Of a stretch of DNA of 64,000 nt, positions 9,609 through 19,013 are shown piece after piece. The stretch covers positions 1 through 64,000 of the forward strand of contig JAQBOV010000017.1 of the NCBI GenBank assembly GCA_028287895.1, read 5' to 3'. This stretch comes from Mucilaginibacter sp. Lineage in GTDB: Bacteria > Bacteroidota > Bacteroidia > Sphingobacteriales > Sphingobacteriaceae. The notes below the pieces were generated by a model that did not search any database, was not told the origin of the DNA, and was given only the letters and a program-made list of their open reading frames with translations. Both the position numbers and the translations under genes were made by a program. How positions within the stretch are numbered: position 1 is the stretch's first letter; the number at the start of each line of letters is the position of its first letter.

Positions 9609-11012
9609 TTACTTTTTATTAAAAGCGGGCAAAATGTACGTTTTGATCAATTCATCCGAAGGGGATTGGCTATTATAATTTCCCCCGGTTATAACAATAA
9701 CCAGTTGTTGCTCTTGAAAAACATATATTTTCTGTCCACCGTTGCCCTGCGCTGCTTTGCCGTAATAACGGACACCATTAGCATCCAGGTATTTAAGCCA
9801 CCACAAGTAGCCGTAATCTACACCCTGCACTGTCGAGTGTTTTGATAACGATTGTCTAACCCATTCGGCAGGTATCAATTGCCGGTTATTGTATACGCCA
9901 TTGTTTAAATATAACATCCCAAATTTCGCCATGTCTCTCGGCCTGAGGTAAATCTGGCAAAAGTCTTCTGCATTTGATTTGTCAGGTTTAAAGTTCCACT
10001 TAAAATAGGTAATGCCCATCGGGGTCAATAGATTTTTTATTGCAAAAGCGGGCAGGTTCTGGCCGGATGCCTTCTCTATAATGCGCCCCATCGTGATAGG
10101 GTTTCCTGAGTCATACCGTCCCTTTCTGCCAGGTGTATCAATCATCGGTAGGTCTAAAGTATACTTTACCCAATCATCAGAATAATTCATAGCTGTTTCA
10201 TTACCCACAGATTTATCATAGGCTGCATCGTAATTCAACCCGCTTTGATTAGTTATCAGGTCCTCAATCGTGATCCGGCTCTTAAGATCGGAGTAATTTG
10301 CCAGTTTATATTCCGGGAAATAAGGCAGTACGAGTTCTTTTATACTTTTGATCAGTTTCTGATGCAGGGCGATACCTGTAAGGGCCGAAACCATACTTTT
10401 TGTAGCCGAGCGCTGCTCCTGCAAACTATCGCGGCCGTATTCATAAAAGTATTCCTCAAATACAAGTTTATCGCCCTTTATAATTAAAACACTATGAACA
10501 TTAGGATAATCGCCGGCAACAATTTTATTCATCATATCATTTAGCAAGGTGCTATCCAAACCCGTTTTGACAATCCCGCTGGTCTTCAAACCATCATGGA
10601 AATTGGCCGGAACAGTATATTGATAGTGGTAATTTTCGGCATTAGCAGCCATTCTTGGGTACCACATTTGTTTGGGGAAGAAAACATTTTTTGTAATCAG
10701 CCTGAAGGTGTCCTTACGTGTTACATAACCGACAACGGTGTTTGATTTGTTTCTTAAAAATTCAACAGGTACTTTGTAGGTATTTAAAAAAACATCCCTT
10801 GAAGCAGGTTTCAATGGATACCTGCTTTGATTGACAATGGCATATAAAATGGTGTCCTTGGGCGAAACCGCAATTTTAAGCGTGGTATGATTAATATACT
10901 GATAAACACCTTCAAATTCTTTCAGGTCATTGTAAGTTATTTTATATGAATGCTGAGCGAATACCAATGCTGATGTCGTTATCAGCATAACCATTACAAA
11001 GATCTTTTTCAT
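9609..11012 (-). CDS. Secreted serine hydrolase, beta-lactamase class C-like
   Basis: The protein has a signal peptide (MKKIFVMVMLITTSALVFAQ), an N-terminal region of about 150 residues without a recognised fold, and a C-terminal class C beta-lactamase/DD-peptidase-like domain. The catalytic Ser-x-x-Lys is in RSATKSMVSALTG. A YDSGNP segment stands near the expected Tyr site, and RPRDMAKFGMLYLN is typical of the family. It is probably a periplasmic esterase or peptidase, not a true beta-lactamase. I chose ATG 11012 because it begins the signal peptide; an upstream ORF extension to 11045 is unlikely. It lies 36 bp upstream of one UMF1 transporter and downstream of the other. Confidence 0.82.
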   Translation of the reverse strand: MKKIFVMVMLITTSALVFAQHSYKITYNDLKEFEGVYQYINHTTLKIAVSPKDTILYAIVNQSRYPLKPASRDVFLNTYKVPVEFLRNKSNTVVGYVTRKDTFRLITKNVFFPKQMWYPRMAANAENYHYQYTVPANFHDGLKTSGIVKTGLDSTLLNDMMNKIVAGDYPNVHSVLIIKGDKLVFEEYFYEYGRDSLQEQRSATKSMVSALTGIALHQKLIKSIKELVLPYFPEYKLANYSDLKSRITIEDLITNQSGLNYDAAYDKSVGNETAMNYSDDWVKYTLDLPMIDTPGRKGRYDSGNPITMGRIIEKASGQNLPAFAIKNLLTPMGITYFKWNFKPDKSNAEDFCQIYLRPRDMAKFGMLYLNNGVYNNRQLIPAEWVRQSLSKHSTVQGVDYGYLWWLKYLDANGVRYYGKAAQGNGGQKIYVFQEQQLVIVITGGNYNSQSPSDELIKTYILPAFNKK

Positions 11013-11108
11013 TGCAAAAATCAGGCTTAAGACGGTAGCTATCAAGATGACAAGATATACAAAATTGAAGTTGTTTAACTTATAAAAAAGTTTCCTTTTG
11101 CAAATACA

Positions 11109-12410
11109 TTAAGCATGGCTTTTCTTCTGATACGCCAGCAGTGAGATTAATAAAATTAATCCGGCTATAAAATAAACACACAGCACCAAGGCCGAGTTGC
11201 GCATACTGTTTGTAATATCATCCACCAACCCAAAACTGAACATCCCCCCTACAATGGCCAGCTTTTCTGTCACATCATAAAAACTGAAGAACGAAGCTGA
11301 ATCGGGTATGTCCTGCGGTATGAATTTGGAATAGGTAGAACGCGAAAGCGATTGTATACCGCCCATCACCAGCCCGACAACGACAGCCAGGATATAAAAT
11401 TGGTTAGATGAAGTAGTGAAATAAGCGGCTATACAAACACCGATCCAGATCATTACTACATAAGTTAACACTTTAACATTACCATACTTGTCAGATAAGC
11501 GCGACATCAGCGTGGCACCGCCTATGGCTACCAATTGAATAATGAGGATGATCTGTATCAGCGAACTGGTTTCCATTTTCAGTTCCTTGGCCCCGAAACT
11601 GGTAGCTACCAGCATAATGGTTTGTACGCCCATTGAATAGAAAAAAAATGCCGGCAGAAAGCGTTTCAGTACAGGCATATGCTTCACTTGCTGCCATACC
11701 TTGCCCAATTCTATAAAGCCGCCGCGTATCAGATTGTGGTGGTGTGTTCTTGCATTTGGGCTGCCTTTGGGCAAGATGGTAAAAGGGATATAAGCAAATC
11801 CTATCCACCAGATGCCCACCAGCAGGAACGATAAGCGTGCCGGCAACGAGGCATCCGTAATCCCAAACCAATGGGGTTTAAGTACAAAGGCAAAGCAGAT
11901 CAGTTGCAGCAATACGCTGCCGATATAGCCGTAGGTAAATCCCTTGGCACTTACCCTGTCCTGCATATCCAGAGTCGCAATTTCCGGCAGGTAGGAATTG
12001 TAAAATACAAATCCCCCGCTATACCCTATCGCCGCCAGACCGAAAAATATCATACTGATCTCAAGGGTGTCGAATTTAAAAAAATAGAGCATACCGCAGG
12101 ATATCGCCCCCAGCCAGGTAAAAAACTGCATAAATATTTTTTTGTTGCCACGATAATCAGCTATAGAACTAAGAATAGGCAGCAGCATTGCGATGATGAG
12201 ATAAGCAGCAGCCAGGGTATAGTCAGACAAGGCAGTATTGACAAAATTATGCCCGAAAAACGTAACCATACCTCCGTTTTCATCGTTAGCAGTAATAGCC
12301 ACATAATACGCCGGAAAAATTGTAGAGGTGATTACCAGGTTATAGGCCGAGTTAGCCCAATCAAAAAAGGCCCATGCCCGGATGGTTTTTTTATTATTTT
12401 TAGCTTCCAT
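11109..12410 (-). CDS. MFS transporter, UMF1 (Atg22-like) family, paralog
   Basis: The 433-residue membrane protein is a close paralog of the one at 8241-9572. It shares WAFFDWANSAYNLVITSTIF at the N-terminus, the FVFYNSYLPEIATLD segment and GGIQSLSRSTYSKFIP near the C-terminus. It should be an inner-membrane transporter of unknown substrate. The two copies with the hydrolase between them suggest an old local duplication and a possible functional link, for example uptake of hydrolase products, but that is inference. Confidence 0.85.
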   Translation of the reverse strand: MEAKNNKKTIRAWAFFDWANSAYNLVITSTIFPAYYVAITANDENGGMVTFFGHNFVNTALSDYTLAAAYLIIAMLLPILSSIADYRGNKKIFMQFFTWLGAISCGMLYFFKFDTLEISMIFFGLAAIGYSGGFVFYNSYLPEIATLDMQDRVSAKGFTYGYIGSVLLQLICFAFVLKPHWFGITDASLPARLSFLLVGIWWIGFAYIPFTILPKGSPNARTHHHNLIRGGFIELGKVWQQVKHMPVLKRFLPAFFFYSMGVQTIMLVATSFGAKELKMETSSLIQIILIIQLVAIGGATLMSRLSDKYGNVKVLTYVVMIWIGVCIAAYFTTSSNQFYILAVVVGLVMGGIQSLSRSTYSKFIPQDIPDSASFFSFYDVTEKLAIVGGMFSFGLVDDITNSMRNSALVLCVYFIAGLILLISLLAYQKKSHA

Positions 12411-12592
12411 TGAAAGCTAAAAGTATATAATTTTTAGAGGATGAGAAAAACAACAGCGATGACAGCATTCCGCGAATTAGCATTTATTATCAACTTATCA
12501 ACAAATTAACAATTTCATAACAATAGTATTAACGTACAGTCAATTTTAATACATTATTGCTAATAACAATGCATTCCCCATTTTAAGATGCT

Positions 12593-12600
12593 TATCTTTG
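12593..12600 (+). promoter_or_regulatory. Candidate Bacteroidota -7 promoter element (HAD gene)
   Basis: TATCTTTG matches the TAnnTTTG consensus and lies about 50 bp upstream of the HAD phosphatase start. No clear -33 TTG was seen at the expected spacing. Confidence 0.45.
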
Positions 12601-12649
12601 TGATAGAGCAGGCTGAATTCGGTTTGCCGTTGAAATAAAAATACTTACT

Positions 12650-13426
12650 ATGAAACACGGACTTTTGATCGATATGGATGGCGTCATCTACAGCGGCGAA
12701 GATTTGATAGAAGGCGCAGATGTATTTATAAGTAATTTACTTAAAAACAATATACCTTTCACTTTTATGACCAATAACAGCCAGCGCACAAGGCTCGAAA
12801 CAGTTCGTAAGCTAAAGCGGCTCGGCATTGAAGTTACAGAGGACCATGTATACACAAGTGCCATGGCTACCGGCAAATTCCTGGGCGACCAAAGTTCGGG
12901 CGGAACAACGGCCTATGTACTTGGAGAAGGCGGCTTATTGACCAGCTTGCATGAAAACGGCATCACACTGGTAGATAGTGATCCTGAATTTGTTGTTCTT
13001 GGCGAAGGGCGGAATTTTACACTGGAAATGGTACAACGCGCGGTAGACATGATACTTGCAGGTGCCAAATTTATCACTACCAACCGCGACCCATCACCTA
13101 AAAAACCCGGCTGGAACAACCTTGGCATTGCAGCCACTACAGCCATGATAGAAGAAGCAACCGGCCGAAAAGCTTTTGTTACCGGCAAGCCAAGCCCTGT
13201 AATGATGCGTTCGGCAAGGAAATACCTTGGTTTGGAAACGGCCGAGACAACTGTTGTCGGCGATACGATGGAAACCGATATACAGGGCGGCGTGCAAATG
13301 GGGTACAAAACTATTTTGGTGCTCTCAGGAATAGCAAATAAGGATACCCTTAGCCATTATGCCTTTAAGCCCGACATGGTGGTAAGCTCGGTTGATAAAA
13401 TCAAATTCCCGTTAAAGTGGTGGTAG
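12650..13426 (+). CDS. HAD-IIA family sugar phosphatase (NagD-like)
   Basis: The 258-residue cytoplasmic hydrolase begins GLLIDMDGVIYSG, with the nucleophile Asp8 and acid/base Asp10. TFMTNNSQR supplies motif II. VTGKPSP carries the motif III Lys, and VVGDTMETDIQGG supplies the motif IV Mg-binding acids. The cap between motifs II and III places it in HAD subclass IIA with NagD and related phosphatases. The precise substrate is not evident. It is a single-gene unit preceded by a 240-bp AT-rich region with a -7-like element. Confidence 0.88.
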   Translation: MKHGLLIDMDGVIYSGEDLIEGADVFISNLLKNNIPFTFMTNNSQRTRLETVRKLKRLGIEVTEDHVYTSAMATGKFLGDQSSGGTTAYVLGEGGLLTSLHENGITLVDSDPEFVVLGEGRNFTLEMVQRAVDMILAGAKFITTNRDPSPKKPGWNNLGIAATTAMIEEATGRKAFVTGKPSPVMMRSARKYLGLETAETTVVGDTMETDIQGGVQMGYKTILVLSGIANKDTLSHYAFKPDMVVSSVDKIKFPLKWW

Positions 13427-13510
13427 TACTTCCGTTGAGGGCTATTTGCCAATACTGATAAAACATTACACCCGCAATTATGTATTAATGAGTGAGATAT
13501 CTCAACGAAT

Positions 13511-14437
13511 ATGCGGAAATATAAATGGCTGACTGCAATATGCGTAATGGTGGCTGTCATTATTATTGTCAGTTGCAAAACACGGTTCAACACCACAAAA
13601 ACGACCTATAAAGCCAGTAAATCTTCTGAAGCTTTTGAAAGAGGCAAAGTTTTGGTTTATAGCATTTGTGGTGGATGTCATTATAATTCATCTGCTAATA
13701 AATTTATTGGAACACCAATACATGAAGTGCCTGGATTTGTAGGGAAAGTATATGCTGCCAATCTCACTAATTCCAAATCACATGGAATCCCCCCTCATTA
13801 TTCGGACGCTGAGCTTAAATATCTGCTAAAAACAGGAATAGCAAGAGATGGACGTTTTATTTCCTATATGCTGCGCCCGAATATGGCTGATGAGGATCTG
13901 AACGATATCATAGTTTATCTTCGCTCTGATGAAAGGGCCGTTGCCGCAGCTGATACCACCATTGGTATTACTCACTTTACACTGATTGGTAAAATGGTCA
14001 TGAATATGATGGCCAGGCCACTGCCTTACAAGCCCGGTATTAAAAGACCCCCTGAAACTGATTCAATTGCGACGGGCCGTTATCTTATTGATAATATCGG
14101 TTGCTTCCATTGTCATTCTCATAGTTTTACTTCATTAAATTATCTTAATCCGGAGCAATCCAAAGGCTATATGGCAGGTGGATTAAAATTTAAAGATCTG
14201 CAAGGGAATAAAATATATGCTTCAAACCTGACCCCCGATAAGCAAACGGGAATAGGAAATTTTACTAAGCTGCAATTCCGGAAAGCAGTAAAAGAAGGTC
14301 AAGCGCCAGACGGCAAACTGCATCCGCCAATGCCGGAATTCAGGAAGTTAAAAGACCAGGAAGTTGATGCCATTTATGCTTATTTACAATCCATCCCACC
14401 TAAATACAACAAAGTACAGGAAGTACATGGTCAATGA
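13511..14437 (+). CDS. Diheme c-type cytochrome lipoprotein
   Basis: The 308-residue protein starts with a hydrophobic segment ending in IVSC (lipobox Cys22), so it is probably anchored in an envelope membrane. It has two heme c attachment motifs, CGGCH (Cys53-Cys56-His57) and CFHCH (Cys198-Cys201-His202), each followed by a cytochrome c fold. The second fold contains PMPEFRKLKDQEVDAIYAYL. The role is electron transfer to or from an unidentified oxidoreductase, since none is adjacent. It ends 5 bp from the convergent racemase gene. Confidence 0.88.
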   Translation: MRKYKWLTAICVMVAVIIIVSCKTRFNTTKTTYKASKSSEAFERGKVLVYSICGGCHYNSSANKFIGTPIHEVPGFVGKVYAANLTNSKSHGIPPHYSDAELKYLLKTGIARDGRFISYMLRPNMADEDLNDIIVYLRSDERAVAAADTTIGITHFTLIGKMVMNMMARPLPYKPGIKRPPETDSIATGRYLIDNIGCFHCHSHSFTSLNYLNPEQSKGYMAGGLKFKDLQGNKIYASNLTPDKQTGIGNFTKLQFRKAVKEGQAPDGKLHPPMPEFRKLKDQEVDAIYAYLQSIPPKYNKVQEVHGQ

Positions 14438-14442
14438 TGCTC

Positions 14443-15132
14443 TCAGCCCAAAGCAAACTCAACAGCCGCATTTGAATGGATCTGCGCAGTATCAAACAGG
14501 GGAATGCCGGTATCCTGCGGACTGATAAGCAAGGGTATCTCTGTACAACCCAATATGATACCTTCTGCCCCCTGCCCGGCCAGTTTATGCATCACCTCTA
14601 AATAAAAGTTTTTGGTTTCAGGCTTAAGAATGCCTCTGCCAAGTTCTTCAAATATCGTGTAATGGATAAAATCGCGTTCATTACTTCCGGGTATGATCAC
14701 TTCAATACCCCTTTGTGCAAGCTTTTCTCTGAAAAATGGGCGTTCCATAGTAAATTTGGTACCCAGCAGTCCTACTTTTTTATATCCGCCGCTTTTAATG
14801 GTATTTGCGGTAGCCCTAGCAATATGGATCACCGGTAACTGCAAATTTTTCTCCAGCTGATCGGCAACCATATGCATCGTATTGGCACAAAGCACAATTG
14901 CCTTTGCTCCGCTGTTTTTAAGATTTTGTCCGGCTGACGTCAACATACGCAGGGTAGCATTCCAATCTTCGGCATCATTATTTCGTTTAATATCAGCATA
15001 ATTAAAAGAATGAATAATACACTCTGCAAAGTTTAAATCACCAAGTTTTTCATTGATCCCCTGGTTGATTAGCCGGTAATAATCAATAGTGGATACCCAG
15101 CTGATACCACCGATTAGTCCTAAAATTTTCAT
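14443..15132 (-). CDS. Aspartate/glutamate racemase family protein
   Basis: The 229-residue protein has the start MKILGLIGGISWVSTIDYY and the paired catalytic cysteines of cofactor-independent racemases, Cys82 in LCANTMH and Cys196 in LGCTEIPLL. It belongs to the RacD/YgeA-like branch that interconverts L- and D-aspartate or broader amino acids. It lies 44 bp downstream of a Gfo/Idh/MocA oxidoreductase on the same strand and may be co-transcribed with it. Confidence 0.9.
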   Translation of the reverse strand: MKILGLIGGISWVSTIDYYRLINQGINEKLGDLNFAECIIHSFNYADIKRNNDAEDWNATLRMLTSAGQNLKNSGAKAIVLCANTMHMVADQLEKNLQLPVIHIARATANTIKSGGYKKVGLLGTKFTMERPFFREKLAQRGIEVIIPGSNERDFIHYTIFEELGRGILKPETKNFYLEVMHKLAGQGAEGIILGCTEIPLLISPQDTGIPLFDTAQIHSNAAVEFALG

Positions 15133-15176
15133 AACATTTACGGATAATGAATAAGAATTTCTTAATAAACGGTCTG

Positions 15177-16172
15177 CTAACCCACATCATCAGGATAATG
15201 AATACCAGCTGCCTTTCTTATTTTATCCAGGGTTTCTATTAATAAAAGGGTATCAGCAAATGATACCATATTACTTTCAGTTAATCCCTGTCTTAGACAA
15301 TCATTTACATGCCGGGTTTCGTATTGATAACCAAAACCCGGTTCTTTAGTTACAGGAATGATCTGCTTTTTGTCTGCCTTTTCTTTATAAAACTCGATTG
15401 TAGATGACGGCTCATAAAATCTTGAGGTAAGCCTTATTCTTCCTTCTGTACCACAAATATCTGCTTCTGTGGCCAGGTTGGAAGAAAAAGTAGAAAACAA
15501 TTGGGCCAGGGCACCATTTTTATAACGAAATAGAATAGCACACTGTTCATCGACACCTGTCGATGCAGGAGTCATTATAGCATCTATATAGTCTGGTTTA
15601 CCAAGCACGCTCATTGCGATAAAAACATTATAAATGCCAATATCCATCACAGTTCCGCCGCCTAATGCAGGATCAAATAATCTTGCAGGAACCGGAGGCG
15701 TTGGTCTAAACCCGAAATTTACCAATACAGCTTTAATTTCACCCAACAAACCTTGCCGGATCATTTCCTGCATCTTAATATAATGGGGATGAAATTTAGT
15801 CCACAAAGCCTCCATTAAAAAAAGTTTCTTTTCCTTCGCTATATTGATCATTTCGATAGCCTGCCTGCTATTGATAGCGAAAGGTTTTTCGCATAATACC
15901 GATTTATTATGCTGTAAACACAGTAAAGTATTTTGGTAGTGCAGATTATGGGGTGTAGCAATATAAATGACATCTACTTCTGGATTTTGAGCCAGGGCCA
16001 GATAGCTATAATGGCAATATTGTACCGGGAATTCTTTGTTAAACTCATCAGCTGATTGCTGGCTGCGCGAACCAACTGCTATTAATATGGCGTCTTCTGC
16101 CAATTGCAGATCTGAGGCAAATTTACGGGCAATTCGTCCTGTACCTAAAATGCCCCAGCGGATGATTTTCAT
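15177..16172 (-). CDS. Gfo/Idh/MocA family NAD(P)-dependent oxidoreductase
   Basis: The 331-residue protein has an N-terminal Rossmann fold with GILGTGRIARKFASDL and the family motif CEKPFAI near residue 95. The C-terminal domain contains GGGTVMDIGIYNVF, with the expected catalytic Asp/His region. Such enzymes oxidise or reduce sugars, inositols or trans-dihydrodiols. Nothing nearby fixes the substrate. A racemase gene follows 44 bp downstream. Confidence 0.9.
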   Translation of the reverse strand: MKIIRWGILGTGRIARKFASDLQLAEDAILIAVGSRSQQSADEFNKEFPVQYCHYSYLALAQNPEVDVIYIATPHNLHYQNTLLCLQHNKSVLCEKPFAINSRQAIEMINIAKEKKLFLMEALWTKFHPHYIKMQEMIRQGLLGEIKAVLVNFGFRPTPPVPARLFDPALGGGTVMDIGIYNVFIAMSVLGKPDYIDAIMTPASTGVDEQCAILFRYKNGALAQLFSTFSSNLATEADICGTEGRIRLTSRFYEPSSTIEFYKEKADKKQIIPVTKEPGFGYQYETRHVNDCLRQGLTESNMVSFADTLLLIETLDKIRKAAGIHYPDDVG

Positions 16173-16231
16173 ATTTGATTGGATCGTTTTTAAGAAGTAT
16201 GCTAAGATAAATTTAATTAGACAGGTTGTAC

Positions 16232-16265
16232 AAAAGGCGGGTAGCCCGACATGCTATCCGCCTTT
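16232..16265 (-). terminator. Intrinsic terminator downstream of dps
   Basis: Arms AAAAGGCGGGTAGC and GCTATCCGCCTTTT form a long stem with a short loop. It lies 36 bp past the end of the Dps gene on the minus strand. Confidence 0.7.
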
Positions 16266-16300
16266 TAGATTGTTTGCAGATTGGTTTGCCGATCTGTTAT

Positions 16301-16774
16301 TTATTTAAGATGCGAACGCAGCATCCAGGCCATTTTCTCGTGATCCTCCATCAGGCCGGTAACAAAGTCGCTGGTACCAAGGTCGTGGTAATCATTGGCA
16401 AAGGGATTAATATTGCCTCTTATAAATTCAATAATACTTTCGTGGTCTTCCAATAGCTCCCGGATAAAGCCCAGGCTGTCATTTGTCCTTTCAGTCAATT
16501 CCGCCAGATGAGTAAGCTGCAAAAAGTTTTTCAATGTCGCCGGCGCGTAATGCCCTAAAGTGCGTATACGCTCGGCAACGCTATCCATGATCTCATCCAA
16601 TTGCTCATATTGCGACTCGAAGAACAAGTGCATGGAATGAAAGTCAGGCCCTTCAACATTCCAGTGAGCATTGCGTGTTTTAGTGTATAATACAAATTCG
16701 TCGGCTAATAATTTGGAAAGTTGAATGGAAACAGCCTTGCTGTTTGCTTCGGTAATGCCAATGTTGGTTTTCAT
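16301..16774 (-). CDS. dps: Dps family DNA-protecting ferritin-like protein
   Basis: The 157-residue protein has the Dps ferroxidase signature across the dodecamer interface: His37 in AHWNVEGPDFH, His49, Asp64 and Glu68 in DEIMDSVAERI. It oxidises Fe(II) with H2O2, stores iron and shields DNA in stationary phase or oxidative stress. The length is typical. A -7-like TATATTTG lies about 75 bp upstream and a hairpin terminator follows, so it is probably a single-gene unit. Confidence 0.93.
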   Translation of the reverse strand: MKTNIGITEANSKAVSIQLSKLLADEFVLYTKTRNAHWNVEGPDFHSMHLFFESQYEQLDEIMDSVAERIRTLGHYAPATLKNFLQLTHLAELTERTNDSLGFIRELLEDHESIIEFIRGNINPFANDYHDLGTSDFVTGLMEDHEKMAWMLRSHLK

Positions 16775-16846
16775 TAGAGTGAGTTGTTGTTAAGGATAAG
16801 ACTATTCTCCCGGCAGAAAGTTTTGAGGCACCGGGGATTTATGGAA

Positions 16847-16854
16847 CAAATATA
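16847..16854 (-). promoter_or_regulatory. Candidate -7 promoter element for dps
   Basis: On the minus strand the sequence reads TATATTTG, a full match to TAnnTTTG. It would start transcription about 65 nt before the dps ATG. Confidence 0.45.
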
Positions 16855-16995
16855 AACATCATCAAAATCCTACAGAACCCTATAGATAAAATTGACATGA
16901 TTATTACCTATACAGAAACCGACTTTAATCCCAATCTTAAACATAATTAAAACCAAAATTTGATACCAGCGGTTGATAAATAAAACAATATCATC

Positions 16996-17688
16996 ATGGC
17001 AATTACGGCTATAAAGGAAAAAAAAACTAAAGCACCTGTAACAATCAAAATGGCAAAGAAGGACTTGGCCGCCGGTTATAACCGTTACAAAAAATTCGGT
17101 AAAACGCAGTATACCGGTATGCAGATAGGTCGTGGACATCACTGGCATTATGACGAAGGTGATTGGAAGGAAACTAAGATTACGCCCGACCTGTGGGAAA
17201 TCTCGTATGCAGTAAACAAACGTCGTGTCGGTCATGCTCCCGAAAATTCCGGGGTACCTGTTGGTACAGAATATCAATGGTACATCATTTCGCATCAGCA
17301 TGTTAAAAAATTGAATGCGAACGATTACGCTACTGAAATGACTGGTTTAAAGTTCAAGCTGGCCCACAAGCGCGCCGATAAAGATGCCTGGAATGCCAAA
17401 GCCCCCACCCAGCGCAAACATCTGGTGCAGTTTTTAAAAGATTTCATCGCCCAACTGGAAAAAGAACCTATACCATTGGAATTTGAGTATGAAGGCAAGG
17501 CGTATAAAGGTGAGGGCATCCCTATTTCAGAAACCTGTACAGCCGATGTTTGCTATGAGGTAGATATTACGTTGAATGATGAAAACCTGGGTATTATCCG
17601 CTGCGCTAAAAGCGGATGGAAAATGGACAGGGTTGAACAGGGATTAATTGATGCTATCGGTAATGAAATATTTCTTTATTTTGAATAA
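16996..17688 (+). CDS. Conserved hypothetical protein upstream of Fpg-like gene
   Basis: I do not recognise a named family in this 230-residue protein. It has a Lys-rich N-terminus (about 1-30) and a compact middle containing GRGHHWHYDEGDWKETK, in which the His/Asp cluster could bind a metal or nucleic acid. The C-terminal part has CTADVCYEVDITL and ends NEIFLYFE. There is no signal peptide or membrane segment, so it is cytoplasmic. The stop codon is 14 bp before the glycosylase start, so the two are probably one transcript and may work together. Confidence 0.8.
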   Translation: MAITAIKEKKTKAPVTIKMAKKDLAAGYNRYKKFGKTQYTGMQIGRGHHWHYDEGDWKETKITPDLWEISYAVNKRRVGHAPENSGVPVGTEYQWYIISHQHVKKLNANDYATEMTGLKFKLAHKRADKDAWNAKAPTQRKHLVQFLKDFIAQLEKEPIPLEFEYEGKAYKGEGIPISETCTADVCYEVDITLNDENLGIIRCAKSGWKMDRVEQGLIDAIGNEIFLYFE

Positions 17689-17702
17689 TAAATTTCATCA
17701 TT

Positions 17703-18479
17703 ATGCCCGAGCTACCCGACCTGCAGGCTTTCAGCCATAATCTTAACAAAATATTCAAAGGGAAGAAATTGGATAAGATTGAAGTGATCGTTGACAGGAA
17801 GTTGAACGTACCCATTAAAGAGCTACAGCAAACCTTAAGCGGCCTCGAGGTGGAAAAATTTAAGCGAGAAGGCAAAGAACTTCACCTGTTATTTAAGGGA
17901 GGTCACGCATTAGGCTTACACTTGATGCTGCATGGTCAGTTAGCAGTATTTAAAGATGGGAATACGCCTCCAAAAAACCAGATCATCAATCTTCTGTTTC
18001 ATGATGGGACTAACCTGGCGCTAACGGATTTCCAGAAAGCAGCAACACCGACTTTAGATCCCAAAACAAGCAATGTGCCGGATGCCCTGGATGCAGATGA
18101 AAAATATCTCTCGGAAAAATTCAGCAAAACAAAAACTCCGGTTAAAACGGTTATTATGGATCAAAAGATCATCCGTGGTATAGGAAATGCTTATGCTGAT
18201 GAGATTCTATGGAATGCCCGGATCTCACCTTTTTCGGCCGCCAATAAAATCCCAAAGGATAAAGTAAAAGTATTGGCCAGATCAATAAAAAAAGTACTTG
18301 AACATGCTGAAGAGCAGATACTAACAGCCAAGCCAGATATCATCAGCGGCGAGATAAGGGATTTTATGGAAGTGCATAATCCTAAAAAAAAGCAAACATC
18401 TGCCGGAACTGCCATTCATCAAAAGGAACTTTCATCACGCAACACCTATTACACTGATGAACAGGAATTATTTAACTGA
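17703..18479 (+). CDS. Fpg/Nei-family DNA glycosylase without zinc finger
   Basis: The 258-residue protein has the Fpg/Nei N-terminus MPELPDL, with the catalytic Pro2 and Glu3 after Met removal. It also has the H2TH region with KTVIMDQKIIRGIGNAYADE. This family removes oxidised bases and cuts the abasic site. The usual C-terminal four-Cys zinc finger is absent; the end reads GTAIHQKELSSRNTYYTDEQ, as in zincless-finger members. Damage specificity cannot be told. It follows a hypothetical gene by 14 bp and its last 12 bp overlap the convergent pncC-like gene. Confidence 0.85.
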   Translation: MPELPDLQAFSHNLNKIFKGKKLDKIEVIVDRKLNVPIKELQQTLSGLEVEKFKREGKELHLLFKGGHALGLHLMLHGQLAVFKDGNTPPKNQIINLLFHDGTNLALTDFQKAATPTLDPKTSNVPDALDADEKYLSEKFSKTKTPVKTVIMDQKIIRGIGNAYADEILWNARISPFSAANKIPKDKVKVLARSIKKVLEHAEEQILTAKPDIISGEIRDFMEVHNPKKKQTSAGTAIHQKELSSRNTYYTDEQELFN

Positions 18480-18953
18480 GGATAATTCATCGATCAGCAA
18501 TTCAGCAATGCAATCAATGGTTTGCAACACAATGCTTTCAGGTAATCCGTTAAACTGAAAGCGGCGTTCTGAAGCCTTGCCCTTAATTAAGGTATGCACA
18601 AACATGGTTCCCACCGGTTTTTCTTTTGTTTCGCTGCCGCCTGGCATAGTTAAACCGGTAACGGATATATAAATATCAGCCGGAACCATTTTGCTTAAGG
18701 ATTGTGTCATTGCCGCCGTTACTTCAGCCGATTCAGGGGTGTATTTTTTAACCAGGCTTTCCGGCACCCCCAAAATATCCTGTTTAATGCAGGCATCATA
18801 ACAGACTATTCCTCCTTTTAATATTTCTCCGCAATCGGGTACAAGTGAGAATTCAGCAGATAGCCGGCCGGCTGTGGCGCTTTCTGCAAAGGCAATGGTC
18901 AATCCAAGGGTTTTCATTAGTTGGCTGCATCGCACGATCTGGTTTGAAGGCAT
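18468..18953 (-). CDS. pncC: CinA C-terminal family nicotinamide-nucleotide amidohydrolase
   Basis: The 161-residue protein corresponds to the stand-alone C-terminal domain of CinA (PncC), which deamidates NMN to NaMN in pyridine nucleotide salvage. Visible signatures are TIAFAESATAGRLSAEF near residue 20, GGIVCYD near 50, and the VTGLTMPGG segment. The length is normal for stand-alone PncC (about 160 aa). Its 3' end overlaps the Fpg-like gene by 12 bp in convergent orientation. Confidence 0.85.
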   Translation of the reverse strand: MPSNQIVRCSQLMKTLGLTIAFAESATAGRLSAEFSLVPDCGEILKGGIVCYDACIKQDILGVPESLVKKYTPESAEVTAAMTQSLSKMVPADIYISVTGLTMPGGSETKEKPVGTMFVHTLIKGKASERRFQFNGLPESIVLQTIDCIAELLIDELSSVK

Positions 18954-19013
18954 ATATCCTGATTTCCTTTAAGAACAACAAATTACTTATCCGGTTTGAA
19001 GCGCAGCGTAATA

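Noticed and set aside
9408..9845. 145-residue plus-strand ORF and other long antisense frames
   Set aside because: They lie opposite well-supported genes with clear protein signatures, so they are shadows.
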